Made by a program: the position numbers and the translations under genes. Positions 23,488-32,103 of a stretch of 64,000 nt of DNA are shown one piece after another. Source of the stretch: Ramlibacter rhizophilus (GTDB lineage: Bacteria; Pseudomonadota; Gammaproteobacteria; Burkholderiales; Burkholderiaceae_C); the NCBI RefSeq assembly GCF_004681965.1, contig NZ_SMLL01000003.1, forward strand, positions 124,001-188,000, given 5' to 3'. Each line of letters starts with the position of its first letter. Positions within the stretch are counted from its first letter, which is position 1. The notes under the pieces were generated by a model, which was given only the letters and a program-made list of their open reading frames with translations, ran no database searches and had not been told where the DNA came from.

Positions 23488-24720
23488 TCAGCGCCTGTCC
23501 ACCCAGAACGGCGAAGCAAAGCGCTCGTCCGTCCCCAGCACCGGATCGCTCAACGTCTTCATGAAGGCCACCAGCGCCGCCTTGTCCTGCGGCGAGAGCT
23601 GCGGCTTCAGCGGCGCGCCGTCCGGGCCCTTGAGGCGGCCGTCGAGGGCCGGGCCGTCCTGCACACCGGAGCTGTAGTGCTCCACCACTTCCTCCAGCGA
23701 GGAGAAGCGGCCGTCGTGCATGAAGGTGGACGAGAGCGCCACGCTCTTCAGGGACGGGGACTTGAAGCGGAGCGTCTCGCCCGCGTCCAGGCCGTTGCTG
23801 CCCGAGCCGCCCAGCGCGAAGGAAGGGGGCTGGTGGCAGGCCGCGCAGGCCTGGCCGCCTGCGGCGCGGCTGGCCATGAAGAGTTCGCGGCCGCGGTTCT
23901 CCTCGTCGGTGAAGCCGGGCAGCGGCTTGTTGACGCCCTTGTCCGGCAGACTGGGGTCGAAGACCTGCGCGAAGGCTTCGTCCCAGCGGCTGTTGGTGGA
24001 GACCATGCCGCGCATGAACATCGCCAGGGCCTGCTGCATGCGTTCCTCGGTGATGGCCGCGTCGCCGTAGGCGGCGGTGAAGAGCTCCGGGTAGTAGGGG
24101 AGGAACTGCAGGCGCTGGATCACCGCCGGCATGCCCCCCCGCGCGGCGTCGAAGCCCATCTCCACCGGGTGCTGCACCGGCAGCGTGGATTGCGCCTCCA
24201 GCGAGGCGGCGCGCTTGTCCCAGAACATGGAGCCGGCGGCGAAGAAGCGCAGGTTCGCCAGGCGCATGGCGTGCGCGGTGGTCTTGCCGACGCCGTCGAA
24301 GCCGGTGGAAAAACGCGCCGCATCGCCGAAGCCTTCGTCCTGCTTGTGGCACGAGGCGCAGGAGACGGTGGAGGTCAGGCTCAGCTGGCGGTCGTAGAAC
24401 AGCACGCGGCCCAGCGTCGCGACGGCGGGGCTGTCCAAGGTGCCCGGCGGCGTGTTGTCGGCGGTGCCCGCATAGTGCGGCGGCAGAGTCGCCTTGTAGT
24501 CGGGCAGGTTCTGCAGGTCCAGCGCGAGGATGCTCGCCGCCGCCGGCGAGAGCGGCTGCGACAGGGCCGTCGCGTCCACCGACACGGGCGCGGGCTCCGG
24601 TGGCGCGACGGCGACGAGGCCATCGCCACCGCCACCGCCACCACAGGCCGCCATGAGGGCCGCCACGGTCAAGGGCAGGAAACGGGTGAGCCTGAAGGCA
24701 GGGGTGGAATGCATCGTCAT
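23488..24720 (-). CDS. Di-haem cytochrome c peroxidase-like lipoprotein (CcpA/MauG family)
   Basis: The 410-aa product has a signal peptide with a lipobox at Cys26 (ALMAAC) followed by six glycines, so it is a lipid-anchored periplasmic protein. Two c-type haem motifs are present: CASCH at residues 121-125 and CAACH in the C-terminal half, with spacing as in bacterial di-haem peroxidases, preceded by GRVLFYDRQLS. It probably reduces hydrogen peroxide with electrons from periplasmic cytochromes, or oxidises a periplasmic partner as MauG does. The start at 24720 is chosen for the signal peptide; it is convergent with the operon ending at 23437. Confidence 0.9.
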   Translation of the reverse strand: MTMHSTPAFRLTRFLPLTVAALMAACGGGGGGDGLVAVAPPEPAPVSVDATALSQPLSPAAASILALDLQNLPDYKATLPPHYAGTADNTPPGTLDSPAVATLGRVLFYDRQLSLTSTVSCASCHKQDEGFGDAARFSTGFDGVGKTTAHAMRLANLRFFAAGSMFWDKRAASLEAQSTLPVQHPVEMGFDAARGGMPAVIQRLQFLPYYPELFTAAYGDAAITEERMQQALAMFMRGMVSTNSRWDEAFAQVFDPSLPDKGVNKPLPGFTDEENRGRELFMASRAAGGQACAACHQPPSFALGGSGSNGLDAGETLRFKSPSLKSVALSSTFMHDGRFSSLEEVVEHYSSGVQDGPALDGRLKGPDGAPLKPQLSPQDKAALVAFMKTLSDPVLGTDERFASPFWVDRR

Positions 24721-24831
24721 CCTTGAATGGGCGTGGAGCCGGCATTCTTGGAAACCAATGTGGAGGAACTTTGGAGGACCTCGGCGCAGGCGCTCCATGC
24801 TGCGGCTGGGCTTGCGGCCCGCCGCAGAGCC

Positions 24832-25536
24832 TCAACGCACGGCGGACAGCTCCGGATCGAAGCGGTAGCCCACGCCGTAGACGGACACGATGGCCGCGCC
24901 TTCGCCGCGTGCGGCCTCGAGCTTGCGGCGCAGGTTCTTCACGTGGCTGTCCACCGCGCGTTCGCTGCCAGCGCGAGGCAGGGGCTCGTCGTCGGCCAGG
25001 TCCATCAGCTCCTCGCGCGTGAACACGTGTCCGGGGCGGGTGAGGAGCTTGCGCAGCAGCCGGTACTCCTGCGAGGTCAGGGGCAGCCAGTGGTCCTCGA
25101 AGGCGATCCGCCGCGCGCTGTCGTCGATGCGAAAACCATGCATCACGGACCGCGCGCCCACGCGGCCTTCGGACCGGCGCAGCTGCGCCTTGATGCGCGC
25201 GGCGATCTCGCGAAAGCCATAGGGTTTGCAGACGTAGTCGTCGGCGCCCACTTCCAGGCCCAGGGTGCGGTCGATCTCCTCGGTGCGCCCGCTCACCATG
25301 ATGATGGGCACGGTGGAGAAGCGGCGCAGCTGGTGGCACACCTCGATCCCGTCCAGGCCGGGCAGGCTCACGTCCAGCAGCACCACGGCCGGGTCGGCGC
25401 GGCGAACGGCCGGCTCGACATGCAGGCCGTTCATGAGGACGGTGGTGGCGAAACCCTGTTCCTGGAGGAACTCCGCCAGGAGCGCCGAGCTGAGCGCGTC
25501 GTCATCGACGATGAGTATTTTTCTTGCTTGTGTCAC
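24832..25536 (-). CDS. OmpR-family response regulator
   Basis: The 234-aa regulator has a receiver domain (ILIVDDDAL, phospho-acceptor Asp55 in LLDVSLPG, and the conserved Lys in VCKPYG) and a winged-helix DNA-binding domain ending VYGVGYRF. It starts at GTG 25536. No histidine kinase gene is adjacent, so its partner is elsewhere. Gene order (transcribed towards the cytochrome c peroxidase gene, 111 bp away) makes control of that gene possible but unproven. Confidence 0.92.
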   Translation of the reverse strand: MTQARKILIVDDDALSSALLAEFLQEQGFATTVLMNGLHVEPAVRRADPAVVLLDVSLPGLDGIEVCHQLRRFSTVPIIMVSGRTEEIDRTLGLEVGADDYVCKPYGFREIAARIKAQLRRSEGRVGARSVMHGFRIDDSARRIAFEDHWLPLTSQEYRLLRKLLTRPGHVFTREELMDLADDEPLPRAGSERAVDSHVKNLRRKLEAARGEGAAIVSVYGVGYRFDPELSAVR

Positions 25537-25666
25537 GGCTGGCAGCCGGCGTGGCGCCCTCCCTCGGGGGCGTGCTCAGCCGGTTCTTTTTCTTCGAAGC
25601 TGCGGACAATGCATGGCCTCGCGCTGGACCGGTCGAGGATTCGTGACTTGCGTGACGGTGTGTCTT

Positions 25667-25772
25667 CGCTCCTTCCCCTCTTTGGGGGAAGGCTGGGATG
25701 GGGGCCACGTGAGAAGAAGCTTGGCCGGCGCGCGGCCCCCACCCCAGCCCTCCCCCAGAGGGGGAGGGAGCG
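25667..25772. repeat. Nested palindromic intergenic element, copy 1
   Basis: Two arms, 25669-25706 and 25734-25770, are near reverse complements of each other, and each arm is itself palindromic (CTTCCCCTCTTTGGGGGAAG in the left arm, CTCCCCCAGAGGGGGAG in the right). A second copy with the same layout lies at 41592-41693. It looks like a REP/BIME-type or MITE-like mobile palindrome. It lies between two genes transcribed leftwards and could form a strong hairpin in RNA. Confidence 0.8.
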
Positions 25773-25806
25773 AGCGTTACCTTTGGCTACCGCGCCGCCC
25801 TGCGGC

Positions 25807-27582
25807 TCAGGTAGGCGCGGCGCGGGCCTCGGCGGCGGGCGGTGACCCCTTGCGAGCGCGGCCCGGGGGCGATTGCATGCGCTGCTCCATCCGCGCCAGC
25901 AGCATCGGCACCACCTGCGCCTGGTTGCCCGGGCGCGAGAAGGTGTGGTCCGCCGAGGCGACATAGCGCATCTCGAAGTTCCGCTGTTCGCGCATGCGCC
26001 GGCCGGCGGCGCCGAAGTGGAACTCGACGTAGTCGCGCCCGTCGTCCGCATCGGACACCAGCATCAGCACGTCGCAGCCGCGGCGGCACAGGGCCTGCAT
26101 GCGCCCGAGCAGGGTGTCCTTGGCCGGGCCTGCGACCAGGCGTTCCAGCCTCGCCCGCGCGACGTCGGCGAAGCGGCTGGCGATCAGGCGGACGTTGATC
26201 TGCCCGCGCAGCAGGCGCTGCCAGGGCTCCCGCGTGAAGGCGGCCTTGAGGTAGTAGTCGGTGGACTTCGCATGGCGCTGCATGGAGTCCTGCCAGCGGT
26301 CGCCGGGCTGGCCGGGTTGCCATTCGAGCAGGCGCGAGTTCATGAGCACCAGCCCGCCCACGCGCGGATCGGCCTGCGCCGTCTGGAAGGCGACGTATGA
26401 GCCGGAGCACGCGCCCATCAGCACGAAGTCCCGGCAGCCTTGCGCGGCCAGGGCGTCCATGGCGTGGCGAACGTCCTGGGTGGCGTCGCGGTCGTACAGG
26501 CTGGCCCAGGGCTTTCCGGGCTGCGGTGGGCTGTCGCCGATGCCCGCGAGGTCCAGGCGCAGCGTGCGCCACCCCGCGGCGGCGAGGGCGCGTGCGGTCT
26601 TGACGTAGAACCGGTGCGGGCCGATGCGGTAGTTGGCCCCGATGTTCAGCAGGATCACGCCGGTGCGTCGCCGCTGTTCGTCGGGCACGGCGGGTTCGGC
26701 GAGCACGCCCACGAGCTGCTGCTGCGGACCGACGAAGACGGTGCGCTCCAGGACGGCATCGATCCGGGCAACGGCCTGGCACGGCGGGGAGCCTGCCGGC
26801 ATCGACGGCGCCGGGAGCGCCGCGGGGGAAGCGAGCAGCCACCCGGCCAGTTCATCGAGCGCGGAGGCCTGCAGCACCCCGCCCCCGGGCTCGCCGGACA
26901 CCATCGCCGCATAGCCTTCCAGCGTGGCCTCGTGGACATCGACGCCTGCCGCGCGCAGTGCGCCGGGCAGGGGGCCGGCCACCGCCATGTCGTCGCGCAT
27001 CACCACGAGCGCGCGCTGCGCGGGGCGGCAGGCGGGCTTGCGCGCATCGAGGGCGTCCAGGTCACGCACCGTCTCCTGGCTGAAGTGATGGCCGAAGGCG
27101 TGCAGCGAGCCGTCCTCTCCCACCTCACCCGCGGCCCGCATCTCGCGCAGGAACGACCGGCCGGTGGGGCAGGGCGCCCACAGCAGCAGGCTGTCGACGC
27201 CGCCGAGGCGTGCAGCCGCCTCCACGGCCAGCGCCGCGCCCAGGCGGATGCCCAGGAGGGCGACGGCACCGTGGCCGCTGCGTCGCCGCGCTTCGGCCAC
27301 GGCCCGCTGCACGCTGTCGATCCACGCATCGACCCGGCCAGGCTGCGTGTCCTCGCCCGCCGAATCACCGGTGCCGTGGTAGTCGAAGCGCAGCACCGGC
27401 AGGCCGAGGCCGGCGAGGTGACGCGCGAGCTGCACCTGGGTCGGATAGCTGAAGACGGCTTCGTAGCCGATGGGCGGACACAGCACGACGCTCAGTGCGC
27501 GCGCGGGGCCCTCCGGGGCATGCCACCAGCCGAAGCACCAGTCGCTGCCCTGGGCCAATCGCAGGGGAGTCGCCATGTTCAT
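25807..27582 (-). CDS. Two-domain alpha/beta hydrolase with atypical nucleophile elbows
   Basis: The 591-aa protein contains two alpha/beta-hydrolase domains in tandem (about residues 1-255 and 275-575), resembling the hydrolases associated with exosortase/polysaccharide loci. Domain 1 has PVLRFDYHGTGDS and an elbow GIRLG where Arg113 replaces the nucleophile, so it is probably inactive. Domain 2 has LRLDLAGIGDS and an elbow GACSG, with Cys392 in the usual serine position, and a later SDADDGRDY and ADHTF that could supply Asp and His. A Cys-nucleophile thioesterase or acyltransferase is a reasonable guess. The start overlaps the GH2 stop by four bases (ATGA). Confidence 0.85.
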   Translation of the reverse strand: MNMATPLRLAQGSDWCFGWWHAPEGPARALSVVLCPPIGYEAVFSYPTQVQLARHLAGLGLPVLRFDYHGTGDSAGEDTQPGRVDAWIDSVQRAVAEARRRSGHGAVALLGIRLGAALAVEAAARLGGVDSLLLWAPCPTGRSFLREMRAAGEVGEDGSLHAFGHHFSQETVRDLDALDARKPACRPAQRALVVMRDDMAVAGPLPGALRAAGVDVHEATLEGYAAMVSGEPGGGVLQASALDELAGWLLASPAALPAPSMPAGSPPCQAVARIDAVLERTVFVGPQQQLVGVLAEPAVPDEQRRRTGVILLNIGANYRIGPHRFYVKTARALAAAGWRTLRLDLAGIGDSPPQPGKPWASLYDRDATQDVRHAMDALAAQGCRDFVLMGACSGSYVAFQTAQADPRVGGLVLMNSRLLEWQPGQPGDRWQDSMQRHAKSTDYYLKAAFTREPWQRLLRGQINVRLIASRFADVARARLERLVAGPAKDTLLGRMQALCRRGCDVLMLVSDADDGRDYVEFHFGAAGRRMREQRNFEMRYVASADHTFSRPGNQAQVVPMLLARMEQRMQSPPGRARKGSPPAAEARAAPT

Positions 27583-30086
27583 GCCCGGGCCTCCACGAAC
27601 ACCGGTGAATGCGCATTGAGCGCGCCAACGCTGCCGGCCAGGGGTGCTCCGGCCCGCCGCCGCTGCAGCTTCACGTGGCGCTCGGCGCCGGGCGCGAGGT
27701 GCAGGTGGTCGTCGTCGGCTTCCCAGCCGGGGATGTCGGCGTGCAGGTCGAGTGCGAGGCAGCGTGTTTGCAGGTGCAGCATGGCGTGGCCATCGGTGAT
27801 CGTGGTGAGGCTGGCGCGCAGGCCGAGGTCGCGGCGCTGCGCCAGCAGGGGCGCGAGCCCGAGCGGAAACAGGAAGGCTTCGGTCGCGGCCTCGACGGCT
27901 GCGTCGGCACCCGGGGCCGTCCATCGCCCGGCCAGGCGTGCGTGCAGCACGTCGCAGGCGGGGGGGCCGAAGCGCCAGAAGTGGGTCAGGTCCATGACGT
28001 GGTCCAGCAGCTGCGCCACCGGCAGGCTCCGGCTCGACCGCGCCGGCAGGTGCAGCGGCTGCTGCGCGTGGACCACGGGCACTTCGGCGCCCTGCCAGGC
28101 CGACACGGTGAGCTCGCCGTCGAAGGCCTCGGCGCGTTCGTTGACCAGGTGGACGAAGGCCCCGTTGGCGCCTTCGTCGCTCAGGTGCAGGGCCAGCGGC
28201 TGGAGCATGCGGCGCAGCGCGTGCCAGCCCGACTTGGCGCGCCCGAGCTCGTCGAGCACGCCCCAGCCGGCGCCGGCCCAGAAGTCGCGCAACTGCAGCA
28301 GCAGCGCGCCGCCGCAGCGGCTGTCCGGGCGGCGCCATTCGCCGAAGCTGTGGGCCATCGCATGCGCCACGGCCAGGCGGCCGAGCGCCAGGTAGCGCCC
28401 ATGGTCGGCGTGGCGCAGCCGCGCCGGCTCCACGCCGCACAGGGTGGCGACGTAGTGGTCGCGCACGTCGTCGAAGTCCCAGCCTGCGTTGAGGTCGCGT
28501 GGCGAGCGGGCTTTCCACTGCGGGTGGTGCACGCGGGTGGCGAGGCCCCCGGGCATGCGCGCCAGCGCCTGGTCGTTTGGGACGCCGGCGAAGGCCAGGC
28601 ACTCGGTGGCGAAACTCAGGCGGCTCGCCTGCGCATCGGCCAGCGGCCGCTCGTAGGCGCCCACGCCGTAGTACGAGGTGGTGCCTTGGTCCGCCTGGTG
28701 GGGGAAGGCGCCGCCGTGCGCGCTGGAGGGCCAGTAGGGCAGCCCCGGTGCGAGCTCGGCGCACAGGGCGGGCAAGTGTTCGTGGAAGAAGCGCGGCTGC
28801 CAGTGCGCGCGCGGCGCGCCCCACATGGCCGCCTGCTGTTCCACTTCGCTGTTGCCGCACAGCACGACCAGGCAGGCATGGCCGGCCAGGCGTGCGAGCT
28901 GCTGGCGCGCCTCGGCGGTGCAGCTGGCCGCGAAGGCCGGGTCGTCGAAGGGATAGTCCATGCTGGCGAACATGAACTCCTGCCAGACCATGAGACCGAG
29001 TTCATCGCAGCGGGCGTAGAAGTCCGCGTCCTCGTACACGCCGGTGCCGGGCAGACGCAGCAGGTTCAGCCCCGCATCCCGCGCGCGCAGCAGCGCCTCG
29101 TGGCAGGCCTGCGGCTGCGAACGCAGGCTCACCACGTCCAGCGGGAACCAGCCCGCGCCGCGGCAGAAGACGGGCTCGCCGTTGATGCGCAGCGCGAACC
29201 GCCCGCCCTCGATGTCCACGGTGACCTCGCGGAAGCCCAGCTTCCCCACGGCGAGCCGCTCCACGCCGCCGCCGCGGGCCTGTGTCTGCAGCACCGCCTC
29301 GTACAGCACCGGCTCGCCATGCGTGTGCGGCCACCAGCGCCGGGGCTGCGCGAGCTCCAGCCGGGCCGAGAAGCCTTGGCCTTGCCGGACCACGGGCGCG
29401 GTGTGCGTCGCACCGTCGGGCGCGATGAGCACGAGCTGCGCCGACTCCATCGCGGACGACCAGCCCTCGGGCGCCTCGAAGCCGAGTTCGCACACGCCAT
29501 GGCCATCGTCGATGCGCGCGCGCAGGTCGAAGGACCAGGCCGCCTCGTGCAGGGGCCGGCACCACACCTCGCGCCAGGGACCCACGGGGGCCACCGGTGG
29601 CGACCACCCCGGCGTGCGACCCAGCAGCGTGGTGCGCAACCAGCGCAGCTGCGCGTCCGGCACCATGGGCGCCCGCCAGCGCGGCCGCGGCCGGCGCTTG
29701 CCAAGCTCGGGGCGCAGCGCGCGGCAGTGGATCAGGAGTTCGTTGTCCTCGGCAAGCAGTGGCGCGGACAGGGGGTGCCGGTGGGCGAGGAACATGTTGT
29801 CGCTGGTGAACAGGGCCTGCCCGTTCAGCGACACCTCGGCGAGGGTGGCGAGACCCTCGCAGCCGAGGACGTGGGCCTCACCGCCCGGCGAGGCAAAACG
29901 CGCACGGAACCACCAGTCCTGGCCATCGAAGTCGCGCGCCGGTCCGTCCAGCGACCACTCGCCGCGGGCACGCAAAGCGGCCGCCGCGGTCTGGGCACCC
30001 CCTTCCATCGGCATCCAGTCACCCGCACCCGCCGAAGGCGCCGGCGCGCCCGTGTCGGTCGGGCAGCAGTGCCATTCGGCGCGCAT
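27579..30086 (-). CDS. Glycoside hydrolase family 2, beta-mannosidase-like
   Basis: The 835-aa protein has the GH2 layout: an N-terminal jelly-roll sugar-binding domain, an immunoglobulin-like domain (to about residue 290), a TIM barrel (INGEPVFCRGAGWFPLD onward) and C-terminal beta domains. The acid/base Glu is Glu414 in CGNSEVEQQ and the nucleophile is probably Glu495 in SFATECLAF. Beta-mannosidases are the closest match by eye. There is no signal peptide, so it acts in the cytoplasm. It is 20 bp downstream of the carrier-protein gene on the same strand, which is unusual for a sugar-degradation enzyme. Confidence 0.85.
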   Translation of the reverse strand: MRAEWHCCPTDTGAPAPSAGAGDWMPMEGGAQTAAAALRARGEWSLDGPARDFDGQDWWFRARFASPGGEAHVLGCEGLATLAEVSLNGQALFTSDNMFLAHRHPLSAPLLAEDNELLIHCRALRPELGKRRPRPRWRAPMVPDAQLRWLRTTLLGRTPGWSPPVAPVGPWREVWCRPLHEAAWSFDLRARIDDGHGVCELGFEAPEGWSSAMESAQLVLIAPDGATHTAPVVRQGQGFSARLELAQPRRWWPHTHGEPVLYEAVLQTQARGGGVERLAVGKLGFREVTVDIEGGRFALRINGEPVFCRGAGWFPLDVVSLRSQPQACHEALLRARDAGLNLLRLPGTGVYEDADFYARCDELGLMVWQEFMFASMDYPFDDPAFAASCTAEARQQLARLAGHACLVVLCGNSEVEQQAAMWGAPRAHWQPRFFHEHLPALCAELAPGLPYWPSSAHGGAFPHQADQGTTSYYGVGAYERPLADAQASRLSFATECLAFAGVPNDQALARMPGGLATRVHHPQWKARSPRDLNAGWDFDDVRDHYVATLCGVEPARLRHADHGRYLALGRLAVAHAMAHSFGEWRRPDSRCGGALLLQLRDFWAGAGWGVLDELGRAKSGWHALRRMLQPLALHLSDEGANGAFVHLVNERAEAFDGELTVSAWQGAEVPVVHAQQPLHLPARSSRSLPVAQLLDHVMDLTHFWRFGPPACDVLHARLAGRWTAPGADAAVEAATEAFLFPLGLAPLLAQRRDLGLRASLTTITDGHAMLHLQTRCLALDLHADIPGWEADDDHLHLAPGAERHVKLQRRRAGAPLAGSVGALNAHSPVFVEARA

Positions 30087-30106
30087 GGGAGCGGCAGCGG
30101 GGTGGG

Positions 30107-30364
30107 TTACTGCGCGTCCAGCTCGCCCAGGGCCCGCTCGATCGATCGGACGCTGCGGAACACGTTGCGCTGGAGCATGTGGTCGGGGAACTCCACGTCG
30201 AACTCGCCTTCGAGCGCCAGCATCACGTTCACGCTGGCGTGCGAGGTCATGCCCGCTTCGTACAGGTCCGCGTCCGGGCCGAGTTGCTCCGCATCCACGG
30301 CCAGTCGGCCGTGCTCACGCAGGATGCGTCGGATGGTGGTTTCGGTGCTGGTGGTGGTCGTCAT
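30107..30364 (-). CDS. Acyl carrier protein-like (aminoacyl carrier protein)
   Basis: The 85-aa acidic helical protein fits the carrier-protein fold: helix 1 (TIRRILREHGRL), the phosphopantetheine site around DLYEAGMTSHAS with Ser41 as the likely attachment residue, then helix 2 (VNVMLALEGEFDVEFPD). It differs from fatty-acid ACP, which has DSL at the site. Its place between the transferase gene (15 bp upstream) and the GH2 gene, opposite the amino acid:carrier-protein ligase, makes it the probable partner of that ligase. Confidence 0.88.
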   Translation of the reverse strand: MTTTTSTETTIRRILREHGRLAVDAEQLGPDADLYEAGMTSHASVNVMLALEGEFDVEFPDHMLQRNVFRSVRSIERALGELDAQ

Positions 30365-30379
30365 GGCGGGCCATTCTGT

Positions 30380-30841
30380 TCAGCCACTTCCGCCGAGCTT
30401 GTCGGACAGGGCCGCAACCACAGCAGCAGCGTAATCCCCATCGTGAGTCAGACTGAGCAGGAGCTCGCTGGTGCCGCGCTCGCGGGCGAGCGCGAGCGTT
30501 CGGCCTTCCAGGCGCAGCCGGCAGTGCCCGTTCTCGTCCCGCACGACCTCGATCTCGCGCCAGCTCACGCCGTGCTCGGCCAGGCCCACGGCCTTGATCA
30601 CCGCTTCCTTGGCCGCGAACCGGGCGGCGAAGCGCGCGGCACGGTGGGCGGGCGAGGCGTTCGCATAGGCGATTTCGGCGGCACTGAAGAGCTTGCGCTC
30701 GAACGCGGCGCCGTGGCGCTCGAGCGACTCCTGGATGCGTGGAATGTGCACGAGGTCCAGCCCGAGTCGGACAAGACGCCGTGCCTCAGCAGGCGATATT
30801 CCCGCCAACGGATCGGTGAGTTTCGAAATGTCGAAGGTCAT
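30380..30841 (-). CDS. Holo-[acyl-carrier-protein] synthase-type phosphopantetheinyl transferase
   Basis: The 153-aa AcpS-family protein moves 4'-phosphopantetheine from coenzyme A to the carrier-protein serine. Motifs are GLDLVHIPRI with the metal-binding Asp29 and ARFAAKEAVIKA with Lys78 and Glu79. It is slightly longer than house-keeping AcpS and is the gene directly upstream of the carrier protein, so it is likely dedicated to it. ATG 30841 is preferred to a TTG at 30868. Confidence 0.9.
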   Translation of the reverse strand: MTFDISKLTDPLAGISPAEARRLVRLGLDLVHIPRIQESLERHGAAFERKLFSAAEIAYANASPAHRAARFAARFAAKEAVIKAVGLAEHGVSWREIEVVRDENGHCRLRLEGRTLALARERGTSELLLSLTHDGDYAAAVVAALSDKLGGSG

Positions 30842-30854
30842 GCGTGCAAGCCTG

Positions 30855-30881
30855 TTGAGCCCGTCCAAGCGCTGCTATTGT
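30855..30881 (+). promoter_or_regulatory. Possible promoter of the ligase operon
   Basis: TTGAGC at 30855-30860 and TATTGT at 30876-30881 lie in the 88-bp spacer between the divergent transferase and dehydrogenase genes. The 15-bp gap is shorter than ideal, so this is tentative. The shared spacer means both arms of the cluster could be controlled together. Confidence 0.3.
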
Positions 30882-30929
30882 GGCCGCCATCGAGACCGGT
30901 GCGCGGCATCGGAAAGGGAGAGGCAGACC

Positions 30930-32102
30930 ATGAAGAGTCCAGAAGTTCCGGCCAGTGCCGGGCTGCTCGCGGCCGTGCGAGCCATCGCGACGCAGACGGC
31001 GGCGCGCCATGCCGCCGACGTGGATGCGAAGGCCAGGTTTCCCGCCGAGACGGTGGCGGCCCTGCGCGACGCCCGCGTCCTCTCGGCCGCGGTGGCGCCG
31101 GAGCACGGCGGCCCAGGTTGCGGCCTGCGCGAGCTGGCCGAGTTCTGCGCCATCCTGGCGCAGGAATGCGCGTCCAGCGCGATGGTGCTCGCCATGCACT
31201 ACAGCCAGCTGGCCTGCATCACGCGCCATGGGGCGGACAGCCCCTGGTTCAGTGCTTGGCTGCGCGAGACGGTCCAGCGCCAGGACCTGCTCGCGTCCAT
31301 GACCTCGGAGAACGGCACCTTCGGCGACACCCGCTCCAGCATCTGCGCCGTGCAGCGCGACGGGGACCGCTTCACCCTGGAGAAGGACGCCACCACGGGT
31401 TCGTACTGCGCCCACGCCGACGCCATCCTCGTGACCTGCCGGCGCGATGCCGACGCACCGGCGAGCGAGCAGGTGCTCGTGATGGTGCGCCGGGAAGACT
31501 GCACGCTGCAGCAGACGACGAGCTGGGACACCCTGGGCATGCGCGGCACCTGCAGCCCCGGCTTCAAGCTCGCGTCCAGCGGCCACGTGCGGCAGATCCT
31601 GCCGGGTGCCTTCGCCGACAGCTCGGCCCAGAGCATGGTGCCCTACTCGCACATCCTGTGGGCCGCGCTGTGGTGGGGCATCGCCGCCGGTGCGGTGGCC
31701 CGCGCCGCGCAGTTCGTGCGCGGACAGGCCCGGCAGAAGCCCGGCACCGTGCCGCCCACCGCGCAGGCGCTCGCCCAGCTGCAGGTGCGCCTGCAGGCGA
31801 TGAAGCAGAACTGGGTGTCGGCCGCGCGCGACTTCGACGCCCTGGCCGGCGAGCGCGACGAGCTCATGGGCATGGGCTGGGCGCTGCGCCTGAACAACCT
31901 GAAGATCGCCTGCTCGGAAGCGGCGCCGCAGATCGTGCATGGCGCGCTGCAGGTGGTCGGCATCCTGGGCTACAAGAACGACAGTCCGTTCAGCCTGGGT
32001 CGCCACTACCGAGATGCCCTCTCGGGCTCTCTCATGATTTCCAACGAACGCATCGCCGCCAAGAACGCATCGATGCTGCTGGTCTACAAGGACGCTGCCT
32101 GA
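30930..32102 (+). CDS. Acyl-CoA dehydrogenase-like flavoprotein
   Basis: The 390-aa protein has the acyl-CoA dehydrogenase fold: an N-terminal helical domain (VAALRDARVLSAAVAPEHGG), a middle beta domain (MTSENGTFGDTRSS and TTSWDTLGMRGTCSPG) and a C-terminal helical domain ending RHYRDALSGSLMISNERI. GGGAGAGG precedes ATG 30930. It is divergent from the transferase gene and only 1 bp before the carrier-protein ligase, so it probably acts on a carrier-bound aminoacyl group rather than on CoA esters. Precedent comes from prolyl-carrier dehydrogenases of pyrrole biosynthesis. Confidence 0.85.
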   Translation: MKSPEVPASAGLLAAVRAIATQTAARHAADVDAKARFPAETVAALRDARVLSAAVAPEHGGPGCGLRELAEFCAILAQECASSAMVLAMHYSQLACITRHGADSPWFSAWLRETVQRQDLLASMTSENGTFGDTRSSICAVQRDGDRFTLEKDATTGSYCAHADAILVTCRRDADAPASEQVLVMVRREDCTLQQTTSWDTLGMRGTCSPGFKLASSGHVRQILPGAFADSSAQSMVPYSHILWAALWWGIAAGAVARAAQFVRGQARQKPGTVPPTAQALAQLQVRLQAMKQNWVSAARDFDALAGERDELMGMGWALRLNNLKIACSEAAPQIVHGALQVVGILGYKNDSPFSLGRHYRDALSGSLMISNERIAAKNASMLLVYKDAA

Positions 32103-32103
32103 C

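Noticed and set aside
27583..28860. An N-terminal extension of the two-domain hydrolase to 28860
   Set aside because: It lies inside the GH2 gene in another frame and reads as Arg/Ala/Pro-rich; the ATGA overlap at 27582 gives a proper start.
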